Translations under genes and position numbers: made by a program
Part shown: positions 48,334-64,000 of the stretch, in pieces
Layout of the letters: the number at the start of each line of letters is the position of its first letter
Numbering within the stretch: position 1 is the first letter of the stretch
The notes under the pieces: model-generated
Told to the model about the DNA's origin: nothing
Database searches by the model: none
The model's input: only the letters and a program-made list of their open reading frames with translations
Source: Tubiluchus corallicola
Taxonomy: Eukaryota; Priapulida; Priapulimorpha; Priapulimorphida; Tubiluchidae
DNA: 64,000 nt
Direction of reading: 5' to 3'
NCBI GenBank assembly: GCA_030141605.1
Contig: JAQGDQ010000009.1
Coordinates: 1,085,001 to 1,149,000 of the forward strand

Positions 48334-50020
48334 GTCTGCTAAACTAAATCAATGACTGCCTTAAAATGAACTTTGAGCTGCCAATACTTCCTCGTACAGT
48401 GCTGTAAAACATGCAAATACAACTGATATTAGTATTTTATGACTGTGATACTGCTTGACACATAGAGCTAACTAAATATTCAATGCTGATTAACTATTGG
48501 CTAACACATGTCTTACTAACATTTCAAAAGTATCCTATCACCAGTTAGTCCATCAGGCTTAGATAAAAAAACTAAGTGTTGTCATATTGGCAAAATATCT
48601 TTACGAAGTTTGCAAATGTAGAAATAAAAGTATATAATAAATAGCACACTCATTAAGTGATAAACTTTTTTATTATTTCTTGTACAGAAAAAACTTATAC
48701 TCATAGATGCATAGCTTTTAGTAAAAACTCTGTGACAAACGTCATTTTGCTGCTAGACATCTTACAGCACTCGAATGTAGTTTCTCTACAAAGCAAGTTA
48801 AAAGTACATAAATTACAGACAAAGGATTAGCATAAATTAGACCTTTATACCTAAAAATTCATATACCCGATGATGTGTAAAAATTCACATACCCATTTAA
48901 AGTATAGCATTAATGGCCTAGCTAATACAAAGGTAATGCACTTATGAGATAAGTTACAAAGAAGACAGAAGCAGTATTGCATTTAAATTGAGTTATTTTA
49001 ACTTATAACAACAAAGTCATACAACAAATAATAAATTGCTTGCAGAAGTCACAGAAGTATAACATGCAGCATATAAACCAATACTTCTAAAATGAAATTT
49101 AAGGAGAAATGTAAAAGCACCAATTACCAGAAGGGGCTAGGTATAATACCAGCAGACAACTTTCATGAAAACATTATTTTACCCACATATTTTTATTTTC
49201 AGGCTTGTAGGATGCTGTCCAAGAAAGAGAACATTATTTATAAAGAAGATTATTATAATCCTAATGTCGAGAGCATTATTATTGTTGATGTTATTTATGT
49301 TACACGATAATTTTTTAACATCAAGACCTCGAGGCTGCACACTAGTAAACAGGCCAAACTATAGCCTGCAGCCTACATGTAATTCTTAAAATTTCATTTA
49401 CTTAAATAATTAGTTGGTTTAATTTATTTAATTAGAAAATTTCATTATAGGAGTTTTAAAAGAATAAACAGGCTTTCAACACAATTGTACTAAGACCACC
49501 AGGCTCACCATATTGTGAACTTTTTAAACCTGTCTCAATGTTTGGTAATCCAAAAATCTTACTAACGTTAACTTATTTATTTATAATAGACATAAAAAAC
49601 AAATAAAGATTGTTACTATGTATACAACAAAGTACAAATGCATAACGAAATTAAAACGCTCTTTGTTTTAATGCACAAAACATAGTTCTAATAAATTCTT
49701 CAATCGTAGCATCACTAACACCTCTGCAACACAGATGAATGATTTGCTGCAATGAATGATTTTAAATTATATGCTGAAAAACTTACAAGTTATTAAGTGT
49801 TTGTAAATGATGTAATATTTCTTTCCAGGAACACAGTAAGAGCACATAATAAATAATACACAATTTTGTGGAGTTTACAAGCCTATAAAAAAGTGCCCTA
49901 AGAAGAACGAGAGTTATTTTAAGAAGTTTTTGCCATCTTAATGAGTCTTCAGATTTTTCCCTTCAAGTTTGCTGTTTTAACAGTTTTATTAATCGTGCAG
50001 TTTCAAAGTGGTAATTGGTA

Positions 50021-50080
50021 ATGACAGACTGGTGGCATTGTTGCATCTCTAAACTGGGAGACATGAGTTCAAGAATCAAC
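50021..50080 (+). repeat. Degenerate tRNA-derived SINE fragment
   Basis: ACTGGTGGCATTGTTGCATC resembles a tRNA A-box and D-arm, and GAGTTCAAGAATC a B-box, with about the normal spacing between. There is no acceptor stem. Low-confidence relic. Confidence 0.3.
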
Positions 50081-50492
50081 AGATACATGGGTACCACTGG
50101 TTCTTCGAACAAGCATACAGATTTATTGAAGTAACATACAGGTAGAAAATCTAGCACGCTACTTTAATTAATATAAACAGCTGTATACAAGGAGCTGTAT
50201 TTGCAACTCGTGAACTGTAAGTACTTGGCTAACGAATGTATGGCAGCCAATGAATTCATAATCACTGTGTTCACCAATAGGAGTTTAAAAAACAATAGAA
50301 TCGAGTTTGGCAACTTGCCATTTAGCGAAGTTTCGCTTTAAAGGGGGAATATCATGAAAATCAAGTTAAACTTATTTTATAGTTACCTTCCCGGAGAACA
50401 ACTTAGCAAAAATGTTTTAGCAGTATGTTGTCTAACTAATGAGTAATTAACTTTTTTGTATCTCACAGGAAATGCCATGGAGCTGCACTTAC

Positions 50493-50543
50493 GCCTCTCC
50501 CGGTGAAAAAATTGAACTAGCGCAGCTCGGGCTGATGACGTAA
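50493..50543 (-). promoter_or_regulatory. Candidate RPTP promoter with CRE and noncoding first exon donor
   Basis: On the minus strand a CRE-type site TTACGTCA (50536-50543) is followed by a short GC-rich stretch and then GAGAGGC/gtaagt, a strong splice donor after 50493. Its natural partner is the acceptor just before 48401, which leads into the RPTP start codon. The exon, its start and the assignment to this gene are inferred from spacing and strand. No TATA box is visible. Confidence 0.4.
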
Positions 50544-52074
50544 CAAAGTGTGCCAGCAGCTTGGTGTGATACCGTTCACACACAACTGGGCTAAAAATAA
50601 AGCTGTTATTACTACATTACAGCATCTGGCCTTGGTTCGGGTAGGTGGTCAGCTGATAGAAACGATTGTCGTTGCGTTCGTTAACATGTTTTCATCAAAA
50701 GCGATATATTTTACTACCGTCGAAAGTTTTAGGTCCATTATAGCATATTCTAATAAAGTGTAAACAATCATTGTGCAAAAGTAGGCCTACAGCATATTGT
50801 GAAAATTCTTGTGGCATTAATTGAAAACATCGTCAGCAATACAAGCTGCAAAAGTGTGGGCCTTGGTAACAAAAGTTCTTTTCTTGTAAAACAAGTCCGA
50901 TATAGTAACTTCATTCTGCTAGAAGAATTAATGAATTTGTAAACACAGAGAAACTCATTGAGGCATAACTATAATGCTAGTGTGACAATTTTTAGTGACA
51001 GCTTCATTTTATCAGCCTTGACAAAAACTATGTGAACCCCATGGACACAAAGACTATAACATATTAGCAGCAGAGTTATTGATTAAACATATATGAACAT
51101 TTTTAACTTAGTCGTGTTTCAGTTAGTTAAATCAGTTTAGCCTTTGCTCAAGGCAACTGTCTTTTACCTAATTTGAAGCACTAAAACACTGCCTGTTGCA
51201 TTATATTGTACTAAAATGCTGCTAGTAATGTAGACCTGTAATATTAACATTTTTGTTTCAAGGCAGACCTCTAAATGTCATGGTCTTTCTCTCAAGTGAT
51301 ATATTAAAACTCTTTGTGATTTACAGTGCAAATCATCCGTGTTACTGTGACCGAAGCCGATTTCACTGAATATTATCTTTGACCCAAATCTTATATCTAT
51401 AGCTGAGATAGTAGCGATATACCATCCAATTTAATCAAAACTGAACAGTGCATCTCTGTATCCAGCTCAGTCACCCATATTTTCGGGAAATGGTGCAGTC
51501 TTCCCTTTATGTGTTGGACTTCGACCAGTGCAGACATGCAATACACTTCCATCGCAAAAGTGCATGAGAAAGCATTTATCACTTTTAACCGGAGCTGGTA
51601 TGTCGTTAAAAATATTGACTTGTAGGCGATATACTGTCTAATATTTAAATATCTGATTATATAACACCGAGATGCCAGTAACTAGTTGCGTCGGAGCGAT
51701 TGCCTCTGGCATGAATAAACTATTATTATTAACTTGTTGTTAGTGTATCGAACTTCAATTGGTATGTTATTTACCATGTTAAAGTCAACATAGAGGGCAC
51801 ATACAATCCGAGTGCAAGTTCATACATGGAATTCTCAGCCTTTCTGTCTGCAAGCTGCTGCTATACAGAGAGTCTTAGCTGGCTCAGCCCTACCAGCTAT
51901 AGCTTTATGGTTTACTATGTCATAATTCTCTATTACTGACAGAAATCGCCAGTGCCTTACTTGCGCTGCCTATGTACAACACTGCTTTTCCGTAAACTTA
52001 GCACATGTGCTTTAACAAAAGTGTCCTACTCCAGCTGGTAACGTACTCCGCGCCCGACAATTGCACAGGAGTGG

Positions 52075-52215
52075 CACTATGGTAAAACTCACCCTCAATG
52101 CGTTAGCGCTTATGCAGTTATTGTACAAAAATAGCACCCGGCTCACACTTACCATCAAGGGCCTCAACGCGTTAACCACTCATGCAGTTGTTGCACACAT
52201 GCCGCACTGTAGTCA
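52075..52215. repeat. Diverged tandem repeat, period about 71 bp
   Basis: CTCAATGCGTTAG ... TTATGCAGTTATTGTAC is followed about 71 bases later by CTCAACGCGTTAACC ... TCATGCAGTTGTTGCAC. Two old copies in unusually CpG-rich sequence for this spacer. Confidence 0.5.
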
Positions 52216-53025
52216 CATTACTAATACTATTCTTACTGAGTCTTGAATTTAATTATAGTGAATAGAATTTGCAAAGATACTACTTGATTGTGTTCCTGGT
52301 CATCGCCTTTTAAAAATAATTTTACAAAAATACTTTAAATTTAGCTTATCTACTTTACGTTAAATTACTTCGTGCTAACAATTCTCACGTAATTTTTGGG
52401 AGTTCAGGACTTCATGACTCATGTGATCGTTTGCTTAGCAAGACGGTATGCCTTCACCGGATGCTCACGAACAGCACTCGGTAACAACAAGGTTTCGGTT
52501 AATACTTTACCGTTACCGTACACGGTGAATAGTTTGTGTGAAGAATTTTTCACTGAAAATTTAGTGCTTTCAGAGTAGGAGGTAAGCCTAATTTTTTTGT
52601 ACGTTTAATGACAGTTCAGCTGACGTGAAAAGAAGAAGACCTAATATGTTCTTCGCTTATCTGTAAATGCTAACTGCTCACGCTATTGTAACTTAAGTAG
52701 CGTAATACTAATACAGCTTGAGACTTGAGCGGCGCGTTATATGCCAGCCATTGACTAGTGTCGTTAAATGGTTTTAATTCACTGGTATAGAGTCAGCGGT
52801 ATACATTGCGAAATTACTAGGCGTGCTTCATTATTCATATCAAAATATGGTATAGATTGATAAAATCGCAAGAATGCTCAATTTTTCTATGGTATAACGT
52901 CGCTGCTGTATGTCGGACTATATTGAACAACATTACAGATTTTATACTAGATGGGCATTCTCGCTTTAGTCGATATCTTTGTGTACTGCTTCGCCTTGTA
53001 ACTCCTTGTCATGTCGTGGTATATA

Positions 53026-53073
53026 GTAGTACTAGTAGTACTAGTAGTAGTGGTAGTGGTTGTGGTAGTAGTA
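53026..53073. repeat. TAG/TGG trinucleotide microsatellite
   Basis: Runs of AGTAGTACTAGTAGTAC and GTAGTGGTAGTGG units in the intergenic spacer. Confidence 0.85.
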
Positions 53074-55328
53074 AAGTTTTATTTTCAGTCGGTTAGTAGT
53101 AATTTAACATGAAACATTAGCTAATATAGCTAAATTCCAGCAATGGATGATATGATGTGATGACATATGTGCAAATAAACAGTTTCATTAATGTTACTTG
53201 TTTTTTCCACACAGCCATTGTATCTTCTTATTCAAATCTGTACAGTTCGACAAGTGTTACACACATTGCAGTCACTGCTACACAATTCATTTAAATTGGT
53301 AGATATAACTGATTTATAAGCAGTGATATCAGTAATTGCTTTCATTTTATGAGGCAGGTTGTTCGACGAGTTAGCTCCTTCATATTTGACAGAGCTTTTG
53401 CCATAAGTAATGGTATTATAATGAGGTATTTGTAAATTGTCAGAAGAACGTAGATCATACAAAACAATTCTTTTTAAATACATTCCCTGACGTACATGGT
53501 CCAACTCGGTTAACATGCTTGAATGTTTATACAGCTAGACTATGCAACCTAAACTCCTGCAGGGAATGAGAGCCTGTTTGCTAGTTGCATAAGACGGTTT
53601 GTAAAGTATTTTGAACAATATTTAGCACCACAGTACATAGCACATCGACGCATGGTGCCCACTACACAGTGAGGCAGTCTGTGACACTGTGACTTATAGC
53701 GAGGCATAGCTTCATGCTTTGTAGGTGTGTTAGTGTTAGTGTTAGATTCTGTAACTAGACATGCGACCGAAGGTTGACAAAGGCATAAGTGAAAACTGCT
53801 CATGACTTTTTGTAGCCTTCAATAGATAGCAACAACAAGTATATCCAGCAAACAGCAACTGCACTGACCCAAGATTTTCTGCCACTACTAGAAAAGCAGT
53901 TTACGTCTCATTTCTGTCGTCGATTATTTTCGTGGTTGTCCACATAAGTGATGTTTGCGTGATATTGCTCAGCTCATTGCAGCTTTGTCCAGAACATAAA
54001 CATGTAAAGAATATCTAGTGAGACAATAGTTTCACTAGTTGTTGTATGGAGCAATATTATGTGCACAAGTAGGAAAATTTTGATTTGCAAACAAACGAAG
54101 CATTGATCCAAGCCATCAGTCAGAAGCTGAAAAAATGCAAAGTTAAAAGAAAAAGATTACGGTTGAACAAAACCTACAAATTTTTCTGTAACCTTTTAAC
54201 CAGCACTGAAAGAATTGTCTACAAAGTTTGCAATGGCTAATGTCATCTGAAGCTTAAGTTTATGTGCTGATACTATTTTATTGCTTTTTTTTATTATTGG
54301 TACTCTTTATTGCTGAAAAAAATGTTACATACAGTGTAAACATCAAATTAAAATCATATTTACATTAAAATATGTGCATAGCCAGTTTATAAAACCTCAT
54401 AAAAGCAATAGTGTCATTATTAGTAAGCCTATGCATTCAAATTAACACTAAACTAAATTAAAACTACTAACTGGAAAAATGTCAGATCTGACAAATGGCA
54501 TGCAAATAGCAATATATATATATGCAACGGACTTTGCAAAAACTGAAATCATAACAGGCTCAATATATAGTACGAAAATTTTAAGAAAAACTTAAGGTTA
54601 CTCAAAAAGTTCAAAATATTTTTTTCAAAGCTATTGATTGTATGTTTTGCTTAATTGATTATAAAATTGTCCATAATAAGAAAAAATGCAGACGAATAGA
54701 ATTCTGCTGTGTTCTATCTCAGTTGAATGTCAGATGCTAGATAAAACTTACAGTTTATGTGGTTGCTTTTACTTTTTAAGTAAAGTGAAAAGTTGCTGAA
54801 AAACTTAATGGCCCAAAGTTTTTTATAGCCAGTATGACACATAACAGAAATACTGTGCAATGGGAAATGTCTTATATTTATTAGAAATAATAAATGTAGT
54901 GCGCAACACTGACATAAAATAAAAAAACAATTTAATAAGATTTCGTAAATGTGCAGCCAATGATATTCAATATGCAGGAACTGACTAAATCAGTATAAAC
55001 CACTAAACCTTGAACCCTTACATAAATTAACAATGATAGTGTTTAGATTGTGTGAGATCAAAGGTCTAAGTACTGCTGCGTTTCGTTAGTTTAAAGATTA
55101 TAGAAATATGTAATATAAGTGCCCTTAAATAAATAAAACAATAATGAAGAATTTCTTAATGTAAATTCAGAATTTTCTTTTGTGAATTTGCTGTAGGCAT
55201 TAATTTTCTCATTGAAGCAGTGCTGTATACAACAATGTTGGAAATCTTGTATTTACCAGCTATTTCTTTTTTTATTATTACAGTAGTTGTCATTTATTAG
55301 ACTCACTGAATAGAATTAGTCACCTAAT

Positions 55329-55424
55329 TGACTCAAAAACGTCTGGTATGGGCCGGGCCGCTCCTTTTCAAATGTATATAAAAACTGCCCGCAGTTGACT
55401 CAAATAAATTACATAATTGACTCA
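55329..55424. promoter_or_regulatory. TATA-like box with three TGACTCA (AP-1-type) sites upstream of HSPBAP1
   Basis: TGACTCA occurs at 55329-55335, 55396-55402 and 55418-55424, bracketing a GC-rich stretch (GGGCCGGGCCGCTCC) and TATATAAAA at 55375-55383. TGACTCA is the AP-1/bZIP consensus. The cluster is about 0.7 kb upstream of the HSPBAP1 start codon and could be its promoter; it could equally be part of an unrecognised repeat. Confidence 0.3.
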
Positions 55425-56088
55425 ATATTTTTGCTTCATGTGCTTTCAATAAGACACTTTTGTGTGGCCAAAGAGCTTTCGTTACTTTTATTTTTCTCTT
55501 TCATTTCTTCTTGTTTTTTTATATTTTCCTTTTTTGTGCACTATAATATGTATAGAAATAATCACGTGTAGCACCATTTTGTTGTAAGCAGGTATGTTTA
55601 TCATGCACTAATATGCTAATGTAGTATTTTTGCTGTGGACTGTCACTCATTCTTCCACTGCAATTAACTTCGTTGCCCGAGAATTTATGGAAGTTAAGCT
55701 TTAATCGCCTGCCTAGTAGTTTCCTTTTGAAGCTCTTGCTGCTTTTCACGTAATGTTTAAATCAGTTAAGGCTCACATAAAAGCCAACTTTTAAATCTGT
55801 CGCTGCTTTTGCAGTACTTACTAAGCATAAGAGTCATGACTTGTACTTCTGTACTAGTAATGCTACATCCGTTAGATACAGTCAGTTAATTGGGCCAAAG
55901 CATTTCCATCCCAAAATGGTGCCTACTGTATTTGGTGTTCTATTCTGAGATGTCCAATAAAATACTTGGTTAAAAATTCATTACCACATTTTAGTATTAT
56001 TTTTAATTCAGCTCTAGATGTCTTAGGCAATCACCAAGCAGTTTTAATGAACTTCCATGGTGTGCTGGGTTGAATTTGTTGTGGATAA

Positions 56089-57453
56089 ATGGCTGACAAA
56101 ATTCCTTCGACAATTTCAAATCTCGCGAGACCAGTCGTGTTTAATGGATATATCGATTCGTGGAAAGCAATGTCATGGTCTCCAGAGGTACTTGCTGCAG
56201 CTTTGAATGACTCAAAACTGTGCATTAGAATTGGATCAAAGAATGGGGATGTTCAGTTTGAAGCCAGTTGTGCCTATGAAGAAGCTTCTATAAAAAACCT
56301 TGTTGATTGGGTGAATAATGATATTTCCGTTTCATCCAACAATCCTCTCAGTAAGTACAGTGCAAGTGACCACTGGGCATATGCAGATTACAAATATTTC
56401 CCTAGCATTTTTGCAGATAAGCCAGAACAGCTAAATGCAGTAGATTGGACCACATTTGGATTTACTGAACCGCACAGTGAAAAAAGTACATTTTGGATGG
56501 GAACGGCAGGGGCATTTACTCCCTGTCATTACGACACATTTGGGTGCAATCTGGTTGCTCAGATTTATGGGCAGAAGAAGTGGACATTGTTTCAGCCCGA
56601 AGACACTGTATACCTGTATCCCACACGAGTGCCCTATGAAGAATCTAGCATATTTAGCAGTATCAATTTCAACAATGTAGACTTGGAGAAATATCCTTTG
56701 ATTAGACTGGCAACTCCATATGTGGTAACACTTCAGCCTGGTCAAGTGTTGTATGTTCCTCGACACTGGTGGCACCTTGTGGAGTGTTTGGACACTAGTG
56801 TGAGTGTAAATTTTTGGATTGATATGCCATCATTGGACAATGAAGAGCGTATTAGGGAAGCAATAACTAGGATCATCATGTCAGCAATGATGAGTGAAGT
56901 GCCGGATGAACAGTGGGTGAATCCTACAGAAAGTATCTGTTCTCATTCAGAGAACATGGACCTACTGTATGCTGCATTGTGTCAAGTACAAGATACTGAA
57001 TTATCATCCAGGGAACATAATGTCGCAAAAGAAGTCTTAAAGGGACATCAAAAAACTCAGCATGGATATGGAGATGATGAACTAGCATCTGTCCAATGCT
57101 GCAAAAAACAAAAGTGCTCTGGAGATGGTAAAAAATTTGAGGAGTCTAGTGTTGAAAGTAGCAAACCAAAACAAAGTGTTGATGCATTTCCTTCTAGTGA
57201 CAATAATGAATCAGGAGTGCTGCAAAATTTCCATGGAAGTGACAAAATTGTTTTTGTGCCTATAATGAGTATAGAATCATTTCTTGCAGAAAAATGCCAA
57301 ACTTTTCATTCTTCTCAACTAACTGTGGATAAGAGCAGTGATACCAAACGTAAAGATTATGGTGAAATGACGAACAAGTTAGCAAATGCCATTGTACATC
57401 CTGATGTTATTAAACAGATAACAAAAATTTTCAAAAGCTCTCTAAAACTATGA
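56089..57453 (+). CDS. HSPBAP1: HSPB1-associated protein 1 homologue, JmjC-domain protein, intronless
   Basis: A 454-residue single open frame. The JmjC fold spans about 100-270: PCHYDTFGCN supplies the HxD iron ligands (His147, Asp149), GQKKWTLFQP follows with candidate 2-oxoglutarate-binding lysines, and VPRHWWHLVE supplies the distal iron His (His229). All Fe(II) ligands are present, so catalytic potential is retained; the family's substrate is not well established. The vertebrate protein binds the small heat-shock protein HSPB1. The Ser/Lys-rich 290-400 stretch is low-complexity, and a final helix (VIHPDVIKQ-like) matches the family C terminus. Length is close to the human protein (about 490). 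The ATG at 56089 begins MADKIPSTISNLARPVVF, in register with the family start. Human HSPBAP1 has several introns; this copy has none. Confidence 0.88.
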   Translation: MADKIPSTISNLARPVVFNGYIDSWKAMSWSPEVLAAALNDSKLCIRIGSKNGDVQFEASCAYEEASIKNLVDWVNNDISVSSNNPLSKYSASDHWAYADYKYFPSIFADKPEQLNAVDWTTFGFTEPHSEKSTFWMGTAGAFTPCHYDTFGCNLVAQIYGQKKWTLFQPEDTVYLYPTRVPYEESSIFSSINFNNVDLEKYPLIRLATPYVVTLQPGQVLYVPRHWWHLVECLDTSVSVNFWIDMPSLDNEERIREAITRIIMSAMMSEVPDEQWVNPTESICSHSENMDLLYAALCQVQDTELSSREHNVAKEVLKGHQKTQHGYGDDELASVQCCKKQKCSGDGKKFEESSVESSKPKQSVDAFPSSDNNESGVLQNFHGSDKIVFVPIMSIESFLAEKCQTFHSSQLTVDKSSDTKRKDYGEMTNKLANAIVHPDVIKQITKIFKSSLKL

Positions 57454-59296
57454 AGATATCACTTTGACAACGAAAGTAATGTGGCACGATAATAACATTT
57501 CAGTAATATTTTATCTGTTTTGCAACGTGTCAACCTTTACTGACTCTTAAGCAGTCTCGGGCTTTGAGAAATATAGTTAATCTTCTGCTAACCTTTAATG
57601 CAAACTAACGACAGTGTAAGTGCAAATCAATGAGTTTCTTCGTTTTGAGAAGAAACAGTGCTGTTTTACATTTCCCTTTTTCATGGTTTCTTTGCTTGTG
57701 ATTCTCTTTAATTGTTCTATTTTGTTTTGCTCATTGACGATTATCTTATTAGTAAACACTGAGTCATACTAGAATTGAGTACTAGCAAACGTGAACAATT
57801 TTTTTGTCATCAAACTTTATGCTAACTTAGTTTTAACAGATTTTTAGCATTACTTTGCACAGTCTGTTGATTTGTGACATAAGGTTATTTTGTGAACTAA
57901 TTATAATTGAAAAGTAAAAACATTACTTAGTTTCATAAGAACAGCTAATGAATTCATCAACAGTTTAATAAAAGATACGTTTTGTTGTATAAAATGTTCT
58001 TCATTATTTTACTGCAGTGTTAACCATTTCTAATAATTATTGTAATTGTTGTAATTATTGTAATAGTTTGCTAATAATATAATTTTGAAAGAGAAATAAA
58101 CACTTAAGCTCTGTTAGTTAGTTAAGCTCTGCTAGCACTGAGAATTGTTTCTACACTCCTTGAAATGGGAAGTGTAATCACTGAACAGTTTAGTATGTTG
58201 CTTATTTGAGTGTTACTAAATAAAGAAAGTTTCGTAATGGTCTAATGGAGAGATGCATATACAGGCAGGACAGACAGCTAAAATTTCTAGTGTTTAGTCT
58301 AAACATAATTTACCAAGTTTAGGTGAAACAGCAGCTACGAAATTTGTATCATTTGTTGCCTAACGTTATTACATGTATTACTATTACATTTGTGGGATAG
58401 TATTCTTTTAGTGTGACTAAATTCAAATTCTTGCTGAATTATTCCTGAAGTTATGACAAAAATAAGTATTATCTACATGGTATGTGTGCTTGTAAACTGT
58501 TACAATACTGTATGAAATCTCCATCATCTTACTAGCTATCATATACCACAGCATAAATCCTTGTAAAGTGATACCTACTCTGTGCTAATCTAAGAAAGCT
58601 CATCATTTTATGTGAATGAGAAAGTATTTTCAAAAAGAACTGATTACAGGTACTTCATTGTCTCATGTATAAAACTGCAATATGCTATATGTGCAACACA
58701 TTTCTTTGTTCAGACTGCTTTGAAGTACTTTTTAAAGCACTATAGTATGATAGCTATTGTGTCCGTTAAATTATTAGGGAAAGGGATTTAGAACTCAAAA
58801 AACTCGGATCGATGATGAAAAAGCAAAACTTTTCACTTCATCGCTAATTTTATTTTTCTGTTTTGGAAAATATACTAATTAGATGAGTAAATATTTTAAA
58901 CTCTAATTGAGGATTAAACTGTTTTTTAGATTGCAGCATTATGTTTTCCCAATTCATGTTCTTTTTCATTCCTATTTATTTATTTATTTCTGTATAATTA
59001 AATACGCATACATATGCATTTAAGCTATTTTTCTTCAGTTATAGACTAAATAATGATAGGAATATAATATTTGTTCTGATAGACTAGTGTGAATAATGAA
59101 ATTTTCTTACCAAAATCAACTAGATCAAAAGCTGCTAATCAAATGAGCAATTGGACATATTTTTACCAGAGTATCAATTATGCTTCCCAGTAAAAGGTTA
59201 TTAATCAAAACTGATTACTAATTTCATCATTTGGAAATGATGGAAATACTTCGTAAGTGTTTTTGTTGCAGAAATTTTTCTCGCCGTGGCTTAATC
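57454..59296. other. Spacer between HSPBAP1 and PRMT3
   Basis: It holds the HSPBAP1 3' UTR, with several AATAAA signals (near 57966, 58096 and 58217), and the PRMT3 5' region. No other exon is supported. No long A-tract follows the HSPBAP1 stop. Confidence 0.6.
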
Positions 59297-63950
<4,654 letters not shown>

Positions 63951-64000
63951 TAAGATTGTATATCTGCATACAGAATGTGTACGTACGTAAAGTATACCTT

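Larger units (their letters stand above)
48334..56088. other. RPTP upstream region and intergenic spacer
   Basis: Apart from the putative promoter and noncoding exon near 50.5 kb, a SINE scrap at 50.0 kb, small repeats at 52.1 and 53.0 kb and a TATA/AP-1-like cluster at 55.3 kb, I find no supported gene. Open frames of 60-95 codons occur but have no domain, repeat family or splice context. Confidence 0.55.

Noticed and set aside
56431-56775. A 114-codon minus-strand frame
   Set aside because: Antisense shadow of the JmjC domain of HSPBAP1.
59231-59296. PRMT3 start at 59237 or 59240
   Set aside because: In frame, but the added Cys-rich residues do not match the family N terminus, and a ttgcag sits within the stretch; kept only as an alternative.

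Overview
This is nuclear DNA of a multicellular animal. It is AT-rich, the genes are split by many GT-AG introns of about 0.3-3 kb, and the encoded families are metazoan: receptor tyrosine phosphatases with fibronectin III (FN3) ectodomains, a class A GPCR, an HSPBAP1-type JmjC protein and PRMT3. Gene structure and composition fit a marine invertebrate such as a sponge, cnidarian or bivalve. I cannot place it more precisely. All exon models below were built by hand from splice consensus, reading-frame continuity and family alignment.

Layout. (1) 29-2007, + strand: the last three exons of a receptor-type protein tyrosine phosphatase (RPTP) whose remainder lies left of the window. (2) 4584-5618, - strand: an intronless rhodopsin-family GPCR. 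(3) 5.6-12.1 kb: intergenic, with a hexanucleotide array at about 6.1 kb and a 599-bp nonautonomous hAT-type element at 10.85-11.45 kb. (4) 12158-48333, - strand: a complete R3-type RPTP gene of 31 constitutive-position exons, 5100 coding bases and 1699 residues. Its order is signal peptide, 11 FN3 domains plus a half-domain relic, R3 juxtamembrane module, one transmembrane helix, one catalytic PTP domain and a short tail with two Y-x-N-V motifs. A probable noncoding first exon and CRE-containing promoter lie near 50.5 kb. (5) 50.6-56 kb: intergenic. (6) 56089-57453, + strand: an intronless HSPBAP1 homologue. (7) 59297 to the window edge, + strand: the first five coding exons of PRMT3, ending inside the methyltransferase core.

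The most interesting signal is in the catalytic domain of the large phosphatase. Two consecutive exons, 15245-15396 and 14266-14417, are both exactly 152 nt, have the same splice phases and encode alternative versions of the same segment (WPD loop to the catalytic Cys). They share about half their residues. Including both or neither breaks the frame, so they look like mutually exclusive exons that would give one receptor two interchangeable catalytic centres.

The two RPTP genes converge on the GPCR and share intron positions in the catalytic domain, so they are inverted local paralogues. HSPBAP1 and PRMT3 are head-to-tail housekeeping-type neighbours with no evident functional link to the receptors. 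Transposon relics (hAT and Tigger-like MITEs, a non-LTR retrotransposon tail, tRNA-derived SINE scraps) sit in introns and spacers.
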